Shown: positions 1-11,240 of the stretch, one piece after another
Position numbering within the stretch: the stretch's first letter is position 1
Layout of the letters: the number at the start of each line of letters is the position of its first letter
Assembly: GCA_963576725.1 (NCBI GenBank)
Contig: OY755240.1
Span: 32,988,620-33,052,619 of the forward strand
Direction: 5' to 3'
Length of the DNA stretch: 64,000 nt
From: Azorinus chamasolen
Lineage: Eukaryota > Mollusca > Bivalvia > Cardiida > Solecurtidae
Notes under the pieces: model-generated
Databases searched by the model: none
Told to the model about the DNA's origin: nothing
The model's input: only the letters and a program-made list of their open reading frames with translations
Translations under genes and position numbers: made by a program

Positions 1-262
1 TACATCATGAATATAAATTAGATAACTTTTTATAATGACACATGAATTGTTGGCCATGACAGATACTGAAGAACCAGGTCTATATTATTGTTGGCCATGA
101 CAGATACTGAAGAACCAGGTCTATATTATTGTTGGCCATGACAGATACTGAAGAACCAGGTCTATATTATTCAATTAGCAAACCGTGCAGACCCTGATCA
201 GACGGCTCCTACAGTAACGCTCTGATCTGCGTCTTCTTTGTTTGTAATGGCGTAGAAAGTGA
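1..262 (+). repeat. Hairpin MITE (family A), 5' end outside window
   Basis: It has the body of the dominant hairpin family of this window: an AT-rich left part with a 'catcatgaatataaatta' motif, then a long palindrome running from GCAAACCGTGCAGACC to about 235. Inside it a 41 bp segment (TTGGCCATGACAGATACTGA...) is repeated three times in tandem at 50, 91 and 132. The palindrome is degenerate on its right arm. No coding potential. Confidence 0.75.
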
Positions 263-297
263 AATAGTCTCATTCTTTAACACATACCTCGCTGTAA

Positions 298-448
298 AGA
301 AATGTTCTCTCAAATTTGGATCTGATGCAATTTCGATTACTTCCGATCCGAACAAGCATATTAGAAACTACTGACCGAGTGTCAAAACGCTAGATGCCGG
401 ATACAATGCCGAGTAACTCGGCGTCACATCTGGATCCAATCTGTTGTA
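298..448 (+). repeat. Dispersed repeat family G (about 150-190 bp)
   Basis: Related segments occur at about 1890-2045, 3517-3655 and 4588-4640. They share a 'caaatttggatctg' type start, 'acttccga', 'gaccga.tatcaaac', and an end resembling GGATCCAAACTGTTT. The open frame over the copy at 1850-2104 is explained by this repeat. The element type is not recognised. Confidence 0.5.
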
Positions 449-626
449 ATGGGAGTCAAGAAGCGGATAGCGGGGTAAGGGATACTGAGTGTTCAAACTT
501 TAATTGACTATCATCAGTGTTTAGCTACAGAGTACTTTCAGTAAAAAATACATGTACCTATAGTTTCTAGAGGATTTTGATAGCCAAACAATGAAGACAT
601 CGATCAGAGGGCTGCTCAGTGAGATA

Positions 627-834
627 CAGTAAAACCTCTCTATAACGGTCACTAAATTAAATCAAGTATTTTGTGTAAACAGCCAGGTGGCTGCCTAAAG
701 CAAGGTGAAAGTAAAACAGAACGCTCCTATAGGAGCGTTCTGTTTTACTTTCACCTTGCTTTTTAAAGCTGCCAACTGCCCTAAATACCAACTAATTAAC
801 GCAATTCAGTAGCCGTTATAGAGAGGTTTTACTG
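627..834. mobile_element. pogo/Tigger-like MITE with perfect central palindrome (family D)
   Basis: Terminal inverted repeats CAGTAAAACCTCTCTATAAC and its complement are flanked by TA at 625-626 and 835-836, the target duplication of Tc1/mariner/pogo elements. The centre, 697-762, is a perfect 66 bp palindrome with apex GCTCCTATAGGAGC. There is no transposase, so it is non-autonomous. Assignment to pogo/Tigger rests only on the CAGT..ACTG ends and TA duplication. Confidence 0.85.
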
Positions 835-1035
835 TATCTGGTCTGGATCTACACATTGTTTGCAAATATACATACATGTACACTCGTTTCCCGTATTGAA
901 AGAGCTAATTTTCCGACAACAGAACGGGAGCTGACGCTGACACCAACAGAATACGGGCTGTACAGCGAATTCACCCACATAATCTCAGACATAAAACTAT
1001 CGGTTGGTTCCCATTTTCCTAAAACATTCTAAATA

Positions 1036-1245
1036 CGGTAAAACCTCTCTACAACGGTCACTAAATTACATCAAGTATTTTGTGTTAAAGGTACATGTAG
1101 GTGGCTGCTTAAATCTAGGTGACAGTAAAACAGAACGCTCCTATAGAAGCGTTCTGTTTTACTTTCATATTGCTTTAAACAGCCACTTGACCTAAATACC
1201 TACTAATTAACACAATTTAGTGGCCGTTATAGAGAGGGTTTACTG
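1036..1245. mobile_element. pogo/Tigger-like MITE, second copy (family D)
   Basis: It has the same ends as the copy 400 bp upstream (left end mutated to CGGTAAAACCTCTC) and TA on both sides (1034-1035, 1246-1247). The central palindrome has one mismatch at the apex (GCTCCTATAGAAGC). The 63-residue open frame starting at 1004 runs through the palindrome and is not a gene. Confidence 0.85.
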
Positions 1246-1249
1246 TATA

Positions 1250-2100
1250 TGTTTTGTTGGTTCCCAGCTACCTGTTTGACGATTTTCATAAGTATTAAAC
1301 ATGACATGACCGGATGAATATATTTGGCTTGACATACCAGCACAGTATAGTGTCGTTTATTACAATAAGTATAGTAGTATCTGTCTTAAACGACTATCTT
1401 AATTGACATAGGTATCTTACACACAGATGCTTACTTATTTGTAGACCAAACTTTCTGAAATACTTTGTTTTATTAATTCATACTTGAGATCTATTAGACT
1501 GTTCTCCTTAAATATGTACACATTACTATTCCGCTTTCAAATTCTCAAAACGTACGCAATTAAGTTTACTTGTGTATGTATTGTATAGGAGGCGTCTCAT
1601 CAGGGCCTGTTCTGTTGGCATATAAATTTGCTTTAAATTACTATTGTCAAAATATCAGATATTCATAAAAAATAGACGTATATATTCATGATGCCATTAT
1701 TAATTACATGAATATGCATTAGATAAATTGTTAACATCATGAAACAAAGCCAGAATCATTGTAACAATACTTCGGATCAAAGGCTATTGATAGAGGTGCA
1801 TGTTTTAATACTGTACTAAACTCGTCATTTCTCCAACAAACGCTATGTCATGACTACTCTCTATAGAGTCGTTTCTTCGACTGAAATTGGGATTTTATGC
1901 AAGTTCGACTTCCGCCGAGTCGAGAAAGTACTGACCAAATATCATGCGCTAGCTTCTGGGAACCTGTTGAACAAGTGTCAAACAATTTTGATCCTGATGA
2001 GACGTCGAATTACTTGGGGTCTGATCTGCATCCAAGCTGTGAAATACAACTCCGGTCACGATGAGCGCGGTAAAGAGTTTAAACAACCGTTCATCATGAT
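1250..2100. other. AT-rich non-coding stretch
   Basis: No gene, tandem array or clear element ends were seen between 1250 and about 1850. From 1850 to 2100 it holds a copy of dispersed repeat G. Confidence 0.4.
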
Positions 2101-2352
2101 TTAACCCTTTCCCTGTTTTATATATTTTACAAATTTCAATACCTACTGAATATTCATGGACAAACTAATTATATTGAAATATGTTAGGTGAAATTAACAT
2201 TGTGGCCATTTTAGAAATAAGGAAATGGATCTATCAAATTCAATTAGCAAACAGAGCAGACCCTGATCAGACGGTCCCTACAGGAGCCGTCTGATCTGGG
2301 TCTACTCTGTTTGCAAATGCGTAAAATGGGTGTAAATGAAAGAAAGTGTTAA
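2101..2352 (+). repeat. Full-length hairpin MITE (family A)
   Basis: Starts TTAACCCTTTCCC and ends AGAAAGTGTTAA, near-complementary termini. The palindrome begins GCAAACAGAGCAGACCCTGA, passes through GGTCCCTACAGGAGCC and returns to GGGTCTACTCTGTTTGC. This is a reference copy for the family found in nearly every XRCC1 intron. No coding potential. Confidence 0.85.
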
Positions 2353-3340
2353 ATCCTTAAGAGAGAGTGACAAGCAAGTCCTGTAAGAGCAATAACTGTA
2401 ACAATGACCGCTTCTTATCTTCGAATTTCATATTACTAGGAACGACTTCTTGGTTTTAGTTTTCAGGTATCTCTTTTGAAAACAGCCATTTCTGTCTTTG
2501 TTAAACCTGAAAACTGATTTTCTTCGATTATTAACATTTGTTTTGTCTATTTCTATCCTAAACATTTGCTGATTTAGGCCTTCGGTGTATGTAATCTTGT
2601 CTCACTTATTATTTGTGATCTATGTTATTCATTTAGGTCTACTGTTTCTGGAATCAGGGTTTCATCATTGTCTGAGCTTTCATAAGTTCTGCCTTTTATA
2701 TATATAGTACATAATCTGGACCTCGAACCGAATCATCCAGGCCCAATGATTTTTCATTGCTGTCTGGTATAATCTCTGAATGACAATGTATTATGTGTGT
2801 TGCTTCCTCTGAATCATGGTTTTCATCTCGTGAAGAACTTAATTATGTTGCTAAAATGTTGCTAAAATGGAAAGAAATAGTAATGCATATGCGATTGTCA
2901 ATTATTTACATAAAACTCATCAGATGTAAAAACTAAAGAAGTGTTTGACATTCAGATTATATATTTGTAGAACATTACAACATAACTTATGTCTTATATA
3001 TGAAGCAAGCCAAGTTTTCACTGGGCTAAACACGTTTAAGGTTAAACCGAGAAGGGTTCCATGCCCACATATGGCATGATATGAACACTGCGCACATGTG
3101 ATAGAGTGTTTTACAGTCTGTGGGATGAAGTAGTTTTAGCCGATATGAACAGTTTAATCCAGCTCAGGATCCAAACCGGGTGACACTCTTATAGAGTTTT
3201 ATCAATGCATTTGAAGGAAAATATCAACTTTGACAATTTGAGGGATTTTCTTTTTCAAATTGCTTATATAGGTCAGATAATGTAGTTATTACAGCCTTGC
3301 TTTCAGCCCTCGATGTGCAATGGTGAGCTATAAATAAAGA
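2353..3340. other. Non-coding, nothing recognised
   Basis: AT-rich sequence without a gene, array or element ends that I can support. Confidence 0.4.
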
Positions 3341-3504
3341 TGCTACTGGAGTGACTATTACTCCCTGACGCCTCTGTAAGATACTACTAGAGTGGCTATT
3401 ACACCCTGATGCCTCTGTAAGATACTACTGGAGTGACTATTACACCCCGATGCCTCTGTAAGATACTACTAGAGTGGCTATTACACCCCGATACCTCTGT
3501 AAAA
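3341..3504. repeat. Tandem repeat, 41 bp x 4
   Basis: The unit reads GATACTACTAGAGTGGCTAT followed by TACACCCTGATGCCTCTGTAA. Units alternate between 'ctggagtgact' and 'ctagagtggct' versions, which suggests duplication of an 82 bp dimer. Confidence 0.85.
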
Positions 3505-3728
3505 ATAATGTCTGCGTAAATTTGGGCCTGTCGCAATTTTCACTACTTCCGAGTCCATCGGATTTGGGCAAACTATTGACCGAATATCAAACAGTTTGAA
3601 TCCTGATGAGACGTCGAGTAACTATGTGTCTGTTCTGGATCCAAACTGTTTACATGTGTTGGTTGACACTGTTGGGAGAGCTAAGCCTAACAGGGAAAGC
3701 GTTAATAGTTTGGTAGAATCAGAAGCAG

Positions 3729-3983
3729 TTAACCCTTCGCTTGCTATTCACGTCAATATTCATACCTGCCTGTAAATAGTGAAGACCCAGATGAGACAGC
3801 TCCTTCAGGAGCTGTCTCATCTGGGTCTGCACTATTTACAAATTGATTGTGCAACCAATGCACTCCACAGCAGTGATAGCACAGCGATATACTTGTACAC
3901 TTGTGAAGATATATGTAATTATACAACAGGGCACGGGTAAAGAAGGAGAAATGTATTTTAAAATTCAGTAAGCGAAGAGTTAA
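3729..3983 (+). repeat. Hairpin MITE (family F), copy 1
   Basis: Ends are TTAACCCTTCGCTTGC and GCGAAGAGTTAA. The palindrome centres on GACAGCTCCTTCAGGAGCTGTC and is enclosed by CTGTAAATAGTG / CACTATTTACA. A second copy lies at 7681-7915. The terminal motif is shared with family A but the internal sequence differs. Confidence 0.8.
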
Positions 3984-4783
3984 AATCTCACTCGATTCAA
4001 ATGTAAGCAGACATTATTTATCTTACAGACGGATAACTACTAGGTGTGGCTTTATACCACCTTGTTTTTTGCAACGTTACTGGGTTTGAAATTATACAAT
4101 CAATGTTGCAAAGAGGCAATAAATGTGTAAAATGTATCGTATGACTTTGTACAACATTAACCATTTGAATGCGAGAAACTAGTGCACAAAGATGTGCAAA
4201 CAGTGTAGACTCAGATCAGAGTGGTCCCAGGCAAGCCTTGTGATCAGTGTCTGCACTGTTTGCCGGTCAAAACTCCTTAGTAAGAGTAATCTTTCCAAGA
4301 TAAACGGACTATATAACTAAACACTGATCGGCTATTCCACTTTGATTATCCAGCATTCAAAGGATTAAGTGTACTATTTCTGTCCTGGGCGTAAACGGAT
4401 ATAAACGTATAAAACTGGGCTTTTAAAACTAAATATCAATTAAGAAAGGCGTTTTCATTTATTGAAATGCATTAGTTAAAGTCTTATATTTCGCTGAACC
4501 CTAATATTCACGCGAAAGAGCTCATCTCAGTTCTGATATCCGGACACGTAACCACACACAATTAATTGTAATACAAGACATAATGTCTGCTCAAATTTGG
4601 ATCTGGTGCAAGTTCTGATGATACGTCGAATGTACTGACTTTTGCAAACATTGCACACACAGAACAGAGGGTTCCCAAGGGAGACCTACGATCAGAGTCT
4701 GCACTGTGTGTCATTCAAAAGCAACTCATAAGCAAACAGGGTTGTAGGAGAGTTGCGTATGCTTACGTAGTTGTTTGCTAATA

Positions 4784-4988
4784 CAGTAAAACCCCGCTAA
4801 TGCGACCACCCAAAAGAGGTATAATTAAGCGTGCTATATGCAAGTGGTAGCTTAATGCAGGGCAAAAGTAATGCAGAAAGCTCCCAGAGGAGCTTTCTGC
4901 ATTACTTTTGCCATGCATTAAGCAACCACCTGTTTATAAAGACACCCATGTCTATTCATTAAGCGGTCGAATTAGCGGGGTTCTACTG
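4784..4988. mobile_element. pogo/Tigger-like MITE, third copy (family D)
   Basis: Ends CAGTAAAACCCCGCTAAT and ATTAGCGGGGTTCTACTG are flanked by TA (4782-4783, 4989-4990). The central palindrome (about 4855-4920) has the TGCAGAAAGCTCC / GGAGCTTTCTGCA stem. The stem sequence differs from the copies at 627 and 1036 although the layout is the same. Confidence 0.85.
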
Positions 4989-5289
4989 TACATGTAGAAG
5001 TCAAGTCCCGAAAAACTGTCAGCACACTCGACTGATTCTCTACCCTCTTCTGCTGCAATGGGCGAAGCTGTGATAACTTTTGCAAACAGCTTGGATCCAT
5101 CAGGAACCCTTTGATCTGTGTCTACCAAGTTTGCAAAGAACTCATGTAATAAGTTAGCGCACATTAACCCTTTCTGCGTCAAATTTCTAATTGTCGTCTG
5201 CAAAACAATGTTGTTAATCATTCGGTAACATTAGGGAATGGGATAAGTAAATGCGAATTTCAAAGGAACAAAGTACAGATGTAGATATA

Positions 5290-5375
5290 GAATTTGAGAC
5301 AAAAAGTGAAGTCCCTGATCAGACGCCGCCTTGAAAAGGCGACGTCTGATCTGGGACTGCACTATTTGTCGTGGT
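5290..5375. repeat. Solo hairpin
   Basis: A long inverted repeat, AGTCCCTGATCAGACG... returning as CGTCTGATCTGGGACT, with a short loop. The stem is related to the family A palindrome. Confidence 0.7.
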
Positions 5376-5635
5376 GCATTTATGCGACATAGGCGGTGAA
5401 AGGGTTAAAGGTTGATCATTGAATTACAATGTATATCATGATCAGCTGACACATCTTGTTTGAGACATAGGGGATATTACATGAGTGTACATTCACTATT
5501 GATTTTGACAAACAGTGCAGATCCTGATCAGAGGGCTCCTCCGTGATCTCTCTAACTGGATCTACATTATCATGCCACATTTAAATGGTTTGTGGGCTCT
5601 AAAATTTGTCGCGTGCTTTGATTCTTTGTTTTTGT

Positions 5636-5881
5636 TTAACCCTTTACCCAATGAATATCCGTGTAAGAAATAATGACATCATGAATATTAATTAGATTCA
5701 TTGTTATAATAGCACATGGACACAGGCAAATTCTGGCCATGGCAGAAACTTCAGAATCATATCTATATTATATCATAAGCAAACAGAGCATACAATGATC
5801 AGACGGCCCCTATAGGCCCCTATCTTGGTCTACTTTGTTTGCAAAGGCATAGAAATGTGTATTTATGGAGTAAAGGGTTAA
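5636..5881 (+). repeat. Full-length hairpin MITE (family A)
   Basis: TTAACCCTTTACCC start and GTAAAGGGTTAA end. The left body has 'aaataatgacatcatgaat', then a degenerate palindrome starting GCAAACAGAGCATAC. No coding potential. Confidence 0.8.
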
Positions 5882-6102
5882 AACACACATCACAGTAACA
5901 AACAGTTTCGATACTGATCAGAAACAAACTGTTTGCATATGTTATTATACATACGTCACATTGACTGTGAAGGAGTCAAAGCATTTTGTATTGTCTCATG
6001 ACTTATCTAAAGTCGGCTGAAGTATGGAAACGGTTTCAGAATCCTTTGAATGCTATTTTCTCAAAGTGAAATGATCAATCAGTGTTAAACAATATAACGG
6101 AC

Positions 6103-6165
6103 ATCATGCGCTAAGTGATGTATCGTCCGCCTCTCATTCTGGAGATCGTGAGTTCGAATAGCAGA
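6103..6165 (+). repeat. tRNA-like SINE head (fragment)
   Basis: 'cgctaagtgatgta' followed by 'ccgcctctcattctggagat' and GTGAGTTCGAATAGC resembles the anticodon and T-arm region of a tRNA-derived SINE; GTTCGAAT matches an RNA polymerase III B box. The A box is weak and I see no functional tRNA. Confidence 0.4.
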
Positions 6166-6737
6166 GGAAGCTTAGACATTATCATGTTGTATTATAACTT
6201 ATAAGTAATACATGGGTCATCGTGAGTTCGAATAGCAGAGGAAGCTTAGACATGATCATGTTGTATTATAACTTATAAGTAATACATGGGTCATCGTGAG
6301 TTCGAATAGCAGAGGAAGCTTAGACATTATCATGTTGTATTATAACTTATAAGTAATACATGGGTCATCGTGAGTTCGAATAGCAGAGGAAGCTTAGACA
6401 TGATCATGTTGTATTATAACTTATAAGTAATACATGGGTCATCGTGAGTTCGAATAGCAGAGGAAGCTTAGACATTATCATGTTGTATTATAACTTATAA
6501 GTAATACATGGGTCATCGTGAGTTCGAATAGCAGAGGAAGCTTAGACATTATCATGTTGTATTATAACTTATAAGTAATACATGGGTCATCGTGAGTTCG
6601 AATAGCAGAGGAAGCTTAGACATTATCATGTTGTATTATAACTTATAAGTAATACATGGGTCATCGTGAGTTCGAATAGCAGAGGAAGCTTAGACATTAT
6701 CATGTTGTATTATAACTTATAAGTAATACATGGGTCA
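6146..6737 (+). repeat. Tandem array, 74 bp x 8, each with a B-box-like motif
   Basis: Eight near-identical 74 bp units begin TCGTGAGTTCGAATAGCAGA and end TAATACATGGGTCA. They differ mainly at one position (gacattatc or gacatgatc). The unit starts inside the tRNA-like head at 6103, so the array amplified the B-box end of a SINE together with its 3' flank. Confidence 0.95.
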
Positions 6738-6739
6738 AC

Positions 6740-6960
6740 CCATTTATTCCGATATTATTTAAGGGAACCTCGTCCAGATCTTACTTTGGAACCCATCCAC
6801 TTTCCAAGTGGAGGGGACAAAGCAAACACAATATTTGCTGAAATACGACATTGACATTGATGGTTTCAGCAAACAGTGCAGGCCCTGGCCAGAGGGCTCC
6901 TTCAGGAGGCATCTGATTTGGGATTACATTGTTTGCCCATGTCTTTTAAGGGTCACTCGC
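6740..6960 (+). repeat. Dispersed hairpin repeat (family H), copy 1
   Basis: Contains 'cgtccagatcttactttgga', an 'acattgacattgat' stretch and a palindrome from GCAAACAGTGCAGGCCCTGG to about 6935. A related copy at 20930-21140 keeps the same order of motifs. The 77-residue open frame from 6808 is a by-product. Confidence 0.6.
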
Positions 6961-7680
6961 CACATATGGGGTACTATAAGCAGGTTTACCCGTCATGTTT
7001 TAGAGCCCATTCAATATGAAATGCTTAAATTAGCAGGATAATTTTGAATGATAAGGGTCTTAACAGTTTACAAATGTTGATATACTGGTTTCCTGCATTA
7101 AACAGTTTCAAAGCTAGTATGGCTACAATGTAACAGAACGTAAAATAAGAAAGCACTTGAATATATGATGGGTACTTTTATTTATATATAGAATAATATC
7201 AAACATAAAAGTTTGTCATATTTCAATTTCTCCTGTGAGATTTGTTTGCAATAGGGATATCAAGTTCTATAGAAGATTCTAACAGACAAGCACAGATGTA
7301 TACCTCTTATGGACAGAATTCTGTTAAATGGGTGAACAACCCAGACATACTACCAAGAAATACACTAAGCGAGCTTTTAAAAGTTGGGCAGCCCGGTTTG
7401 CAATTGGAATTAGTAAAATGCATCTAATGTATACTATCCAACCATCTACTCCATGCTTATTCATGTAAGACATAATGACATAATCAATATAAATTAAAAG
7501 AATTTTCATATTGACATATACGAACATAACACGGAAATGTTAGGCCATGGCAGACACTGTAGAGTGAGATCTATATTAGTTCATAAGCAAGTCCTGATCA
7601 GACAGCCCTTATAGCACTCGTCTGATCCGGTTATACTCAGATTGTAAAAGCATCAAAAGGCGTCTATATGGAGTAAAAGG

Positions 7681-7915
7681 TTAATCATTCGCTTGCTATT
7701 CACGTCAATATACCTACCTGTAAATAGTGAATACCCTGCAGGAGCTGTCTCATCAGGGTCTGCACTATTTACAAGTTGATTGTGCAACCAGTGCACTCCA
7801 CAGCAGTGATTGCACAGCAAAATACGTGTACATAATGAAGATATATGTAATTATACAACAGGGCATGGGTAAAGAAGGAGAAATGTATTTTAAAATTCAG
7901 CAAGAGAGGGGTTAA
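7681..7915 (+). repeat. Hairpin MITE (family F), copy 2
   Basis: It matches the copy at 3729-3983 over almost its whole length, but most of the left palindrome arm is deleted ('gaataccctgcaggagctg'). Ends are TTAATCATTCGC and GAGAGGGGTTAA. The short open frame inside is not a gene. Confidence 0.8.
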
Positions 7916-8460
7916 TAATGGTGGTGATAGTTCAGTACAGGAGGGAATTTATGCAGCCAGCTCCAAAGAAGGTTCTGCATCAACTTGTTTACCTAATGAG
8001 CATTTATGAATGAATTGATCACTTCATGAATAGTCTTTAACTAAATCTGTATAAGGCAAAACCTTAAAAGGGAATAGATTTCTAAGATAAAGCACTGTAT
8101 AATTTCTAACACGAATGTACATGGAGTAAAATGTTAAAACATAGTTTCCGTAGAACTATAGTCATTAGGTTATTGACAATATCATGAGAATTCATGTCAA
8201 GTTTAAGCGAGACATCCGTGTACGAAACACAAACTACTTAACACTGTAAGACCCTATTGACTTCATTCCTGACTGGATTCTTCTTACTCTCTGGTCGATG
8301 ATTGTTGTACAATGTCATTAAATTCGTTGAAGCATATGTTTGTCTTTTTACACAGTTTGGTAATAAGAATCCTCAACCTCGTTCCAATACCACACCAGGG
8401 ACACAACAACGATGGCCTTACACTGCAATAATAACACAAATGCATCAACGTCCCATCACT
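7916..8460. other. Non-coding, nothing recognised
   Basis: No gene or element ends seen. Confidence 0.4.
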
Positions 8461-8469
8461 GTTACATCA

Positions 8470-9110
8470 AATGTCGCAGTTATATATTACATCGATATCA
8501 TCATATTACTTTAAAACTACGTGTTTTAAACCAATGTCACAATCTGTTTCATGTTGGTATCATCATATCACTTTAAATCACGTGTTTTTAAACCATGTCA
8601 CAAATCTACATCACATTGGTATCATTATCTGCCACATAATCTGTCATGTAAGAGTGCCGAAACAGAGTGCCGTAAATCGCAGAAATGCACTAGTGCATTT
8701 TTATGCAAATGATCAGTTTGAAAATGGCTGTACTACACTATAAACAAGGGCCAAAACAAACGTCAGATATAGTCTGTTTCACTTTCTATGGCACTTCTTA
8801 AGCGTTATGTGATGAAAAAGAATCTTACATTCGTCTTCATTACAAATTGGTTTCATGAAACTCGTTTCCTATAGTGAATATAACACTCTCTAAAGCTCGT
8901 TTCATATTATTATAATAAACTCGTTTCATAAAAACAATTTGTAATGAACACTCATGTGAGATCCTGTCTATAATTTTAAAACGCCGTGATTTTAAAACAA
9001 CGTCACAAATTTATATCATATTGGTATCATCATTTCACTTTAAAACCATGTGTTTTAAACCAATGGTACACATCTATATCATATTGATATCATCATATCA
9101 CTTTTGTAAC
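8470..9110. repeat. Degenerate repeat of a 60-75 bp 'CACGTG' unit
   Basis: Units reading 'ttaaaccaatgtcacaa', 'catattggtatcatcat' and 'cactttaaaaccacgtg' occur around 8470-8620 and 8960-9110, and again at 10617-10720. The 10671-10691 version is a near-perfect palindrome centred on CCACGTGG. Copies are diverged. Confidence 0.6.
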
Positions 9111-9890
9111 AAATCCAACAGCACTTTTAGTACTCTGATTTTAATCCTTTGTTGGTATACTGTAAAAGTGTATCTCTGCAGTGTAATGGGTAGACTTGCT
9201 TGGTCAGTTACCTGGGTAGAGCTATTTTTAGCCAAAAGATTAGGGAGGGTCTGAGCGTGTACTCTGGTCATTCATTCTGCTACTGATAGTCAAGGAGAAA
9301 GGTTGGCTTGGCTGGTTGGAAATTTTGGCTGGTTGAATATGACGTTCGGCAGGATGCAACAGACTTTGTGAGTTTATCATTTTCCAGTCCTGTCCCTGTC
9401 CTGTTATGTTGGCATTTCATTTGTCCGCGTGGAATTATTTTATTGCTTTTAATTGTTTGCTTAATTAGTAAAGTCCCCACCCCTTTTGTTTTAGGTGGCT
9501 ACGAGTCTAAGTTTTGTTTGGCATTGGCGTCCTGTACCTACACCTGTTTGCAGAGTCTGGTCCGTTAACCCAGTCCAGTTTGGTGTCGTTTATGTATGGC
9601 CGTTAACGTTTACTGGGACCCATGGCTTATAAGGAGATACATTACTTTGAGAGGGTGTTTTAGAGCAGGAGCCAGTAGAGTATTATGACTAGTGTATAAC
9701 TCTGTACCATAACTATGTTCCACATACTTCTTGGTACATTTATAGATATAGGGGAACATTTATAGATATAGTGGAAGCAACTTGGTATGTGTATCCAGTT
9801 ATGTATGCAACCACATGGCAGTATTTGTCCAGAGATAAACAGTTTAGTGTTTAAATGATACAGTGCAGTGCCAATATAACACATAGTATA
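9111..9890. other. Non-coding, nothing recognised
   Basis: Several short overlapping open frames on both strands, none with recognisable domains or splice context. A short direct repeat 'acatttatagatata' occurs at about 9737 and 9757. Confidence 0.35.
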
Positions 9891-9896
9891 GTGGCA

Positions 9897-9897
<1 letters not shown>

Positions 9898-9982
<85 letters not shown>
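9898..9982. repeat. (TA)n microsatellite, about 42 units
   Basis: Uninterrupted TA dinucleotide run of about 85 bp. The minus-strand 'YIYIYI' open frame is an artefact of it. Confidence 0.99.
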
Positions 9983-9985
<3 letters not shown>

Positions 9986-10189
9986 AACACATGGAGGTTG
10001 ATAGAAACAGAATGTTGGTTCTATACAGGTCGGCTGCATTGGCGAGAACTAGATAAACAATCTAGACTTTGTGCAGGAAATAGACTGTGTGTCTCATTAT
10101 GAACTGAGTGGTAACCATTTAGACTGTGTGTCTGGTGACTCATATAGTGTATGTGACCAAAGAACAATAAGTGGTGTAGTCAGAAATAA

Positions 10190-10360
10190 TTAGTATGTGT
10201 GACTTACATTTGTCTGTGTGACATATAATTATTTAGTCTGTGTGACATATAATTATTTAGTCTGTGTGACATATAATTATTTAGCCTGTGTGACGTTTAG
10301 TTAGTCTGTGTGACTTACATTTACTTCGTCTGTGTGACGTATTTGACAAGTCTGTGTGAT
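10190..10360 (+). repeat. Tandem repeat, 24 bp, about 6 degenerate units
   Basis: GTCTGTGTGACATATAATTA plus TTTA, exact period 24 at 10212, 10236 and 10260, decaying on both sides into spaced 'tctgtgtgac' motifs. Confidence 0.85.
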
Positions 10361-10954
10361 TTCAGAATATCTCTGCATACTATCATTGTGGTGGTGTCCA
10401 GATAGTTTCTTGTCATATACAGCAGGGTGACCTGAATAGTGAGCGTAGAGTTGATCATGTGTCCTACAGGGGTATTTTAACTAGTATATTTTAATAGCTC
10501 TGTATTATAATTGTATTATAAATGTATATACAAATCGGTTGTCTTTGTTGTTCAGACCAGTCCTGTATTTATAGAAAGAATCTGGGAGCACAATTTTTAA
10601 TGCCCAGAAAAATTGTGACAACTTTAAAACCACGTGTAAAAAACAATGTATATTGGTACCATTATATCGCTTTAAAACCACGTGGTTTAAACCAATGTCA
10701 CAATTCTTATATTGCATTATTGTAACAATGTATACGATTATTATAAACTAATGTTTAATTTATGAATGAGACTACTGAGGTGTTAATGTATGTCTGGGTG
10801 AAAAAATTGGTCATAAGGGCACAACGGATGACATAATGACACCAGTCAGTATAGACCCAGATCATGCGTGTGATCTGGGACTACGCTGTTTGTAAACGCT
10901 TGAAAACGCGTTAATATTAGAGAAATGTTTAAATTTTAAGGTGGAATGGCTCGT

Positions 10955-11240
10955 CATTGTTTAACTGTTGATTCCATTCATTATATAAAAGTACAAAAAT
11001 GAGTCATGCAGGAAACACCACATACAGAACAAACACTCGCCCGAACAGCAACACAAGGAAACAGCAAATGTACATAGGTAGAAAAAACAACAAGAGACGC
11101 ACAAAGACAAAACAAACATACAATAGGAGGAAGATGGAAGTACCGCCTTGGAACGGTCAGTGACAAAAGTCACCGGGGGTTTAAACCGGTTTATGGGCGC
11201 CCAACCTCACCCTTATTCCATCCCCATCCTAAAAGACAAA
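10955..11240. repeat. Unclassified sequence, possible dispersed element
   Basis: A composition shift into C/A-rich sequence, ending near an imperfect inverted repeat, ACCGGGGGTTTAAACCGGT (11172-11190). I saw no second copy here, so repeat status is a guess. The minus-strand open frames are cysteine-rich low-complexity translations without known domains. Confidence 0.3.

Noticed and set aside
1850..2104. 84-residue open frame
   Set aside because: It lies over a dispersed repeat (family G) with other copies in the window that do not keep the frame.
3341..3504. Common origin for the 41 bp repeats at 50, 3341 and 54555
   Set aside because: Their sequences are unrelated; the shared period is probably coincidence.
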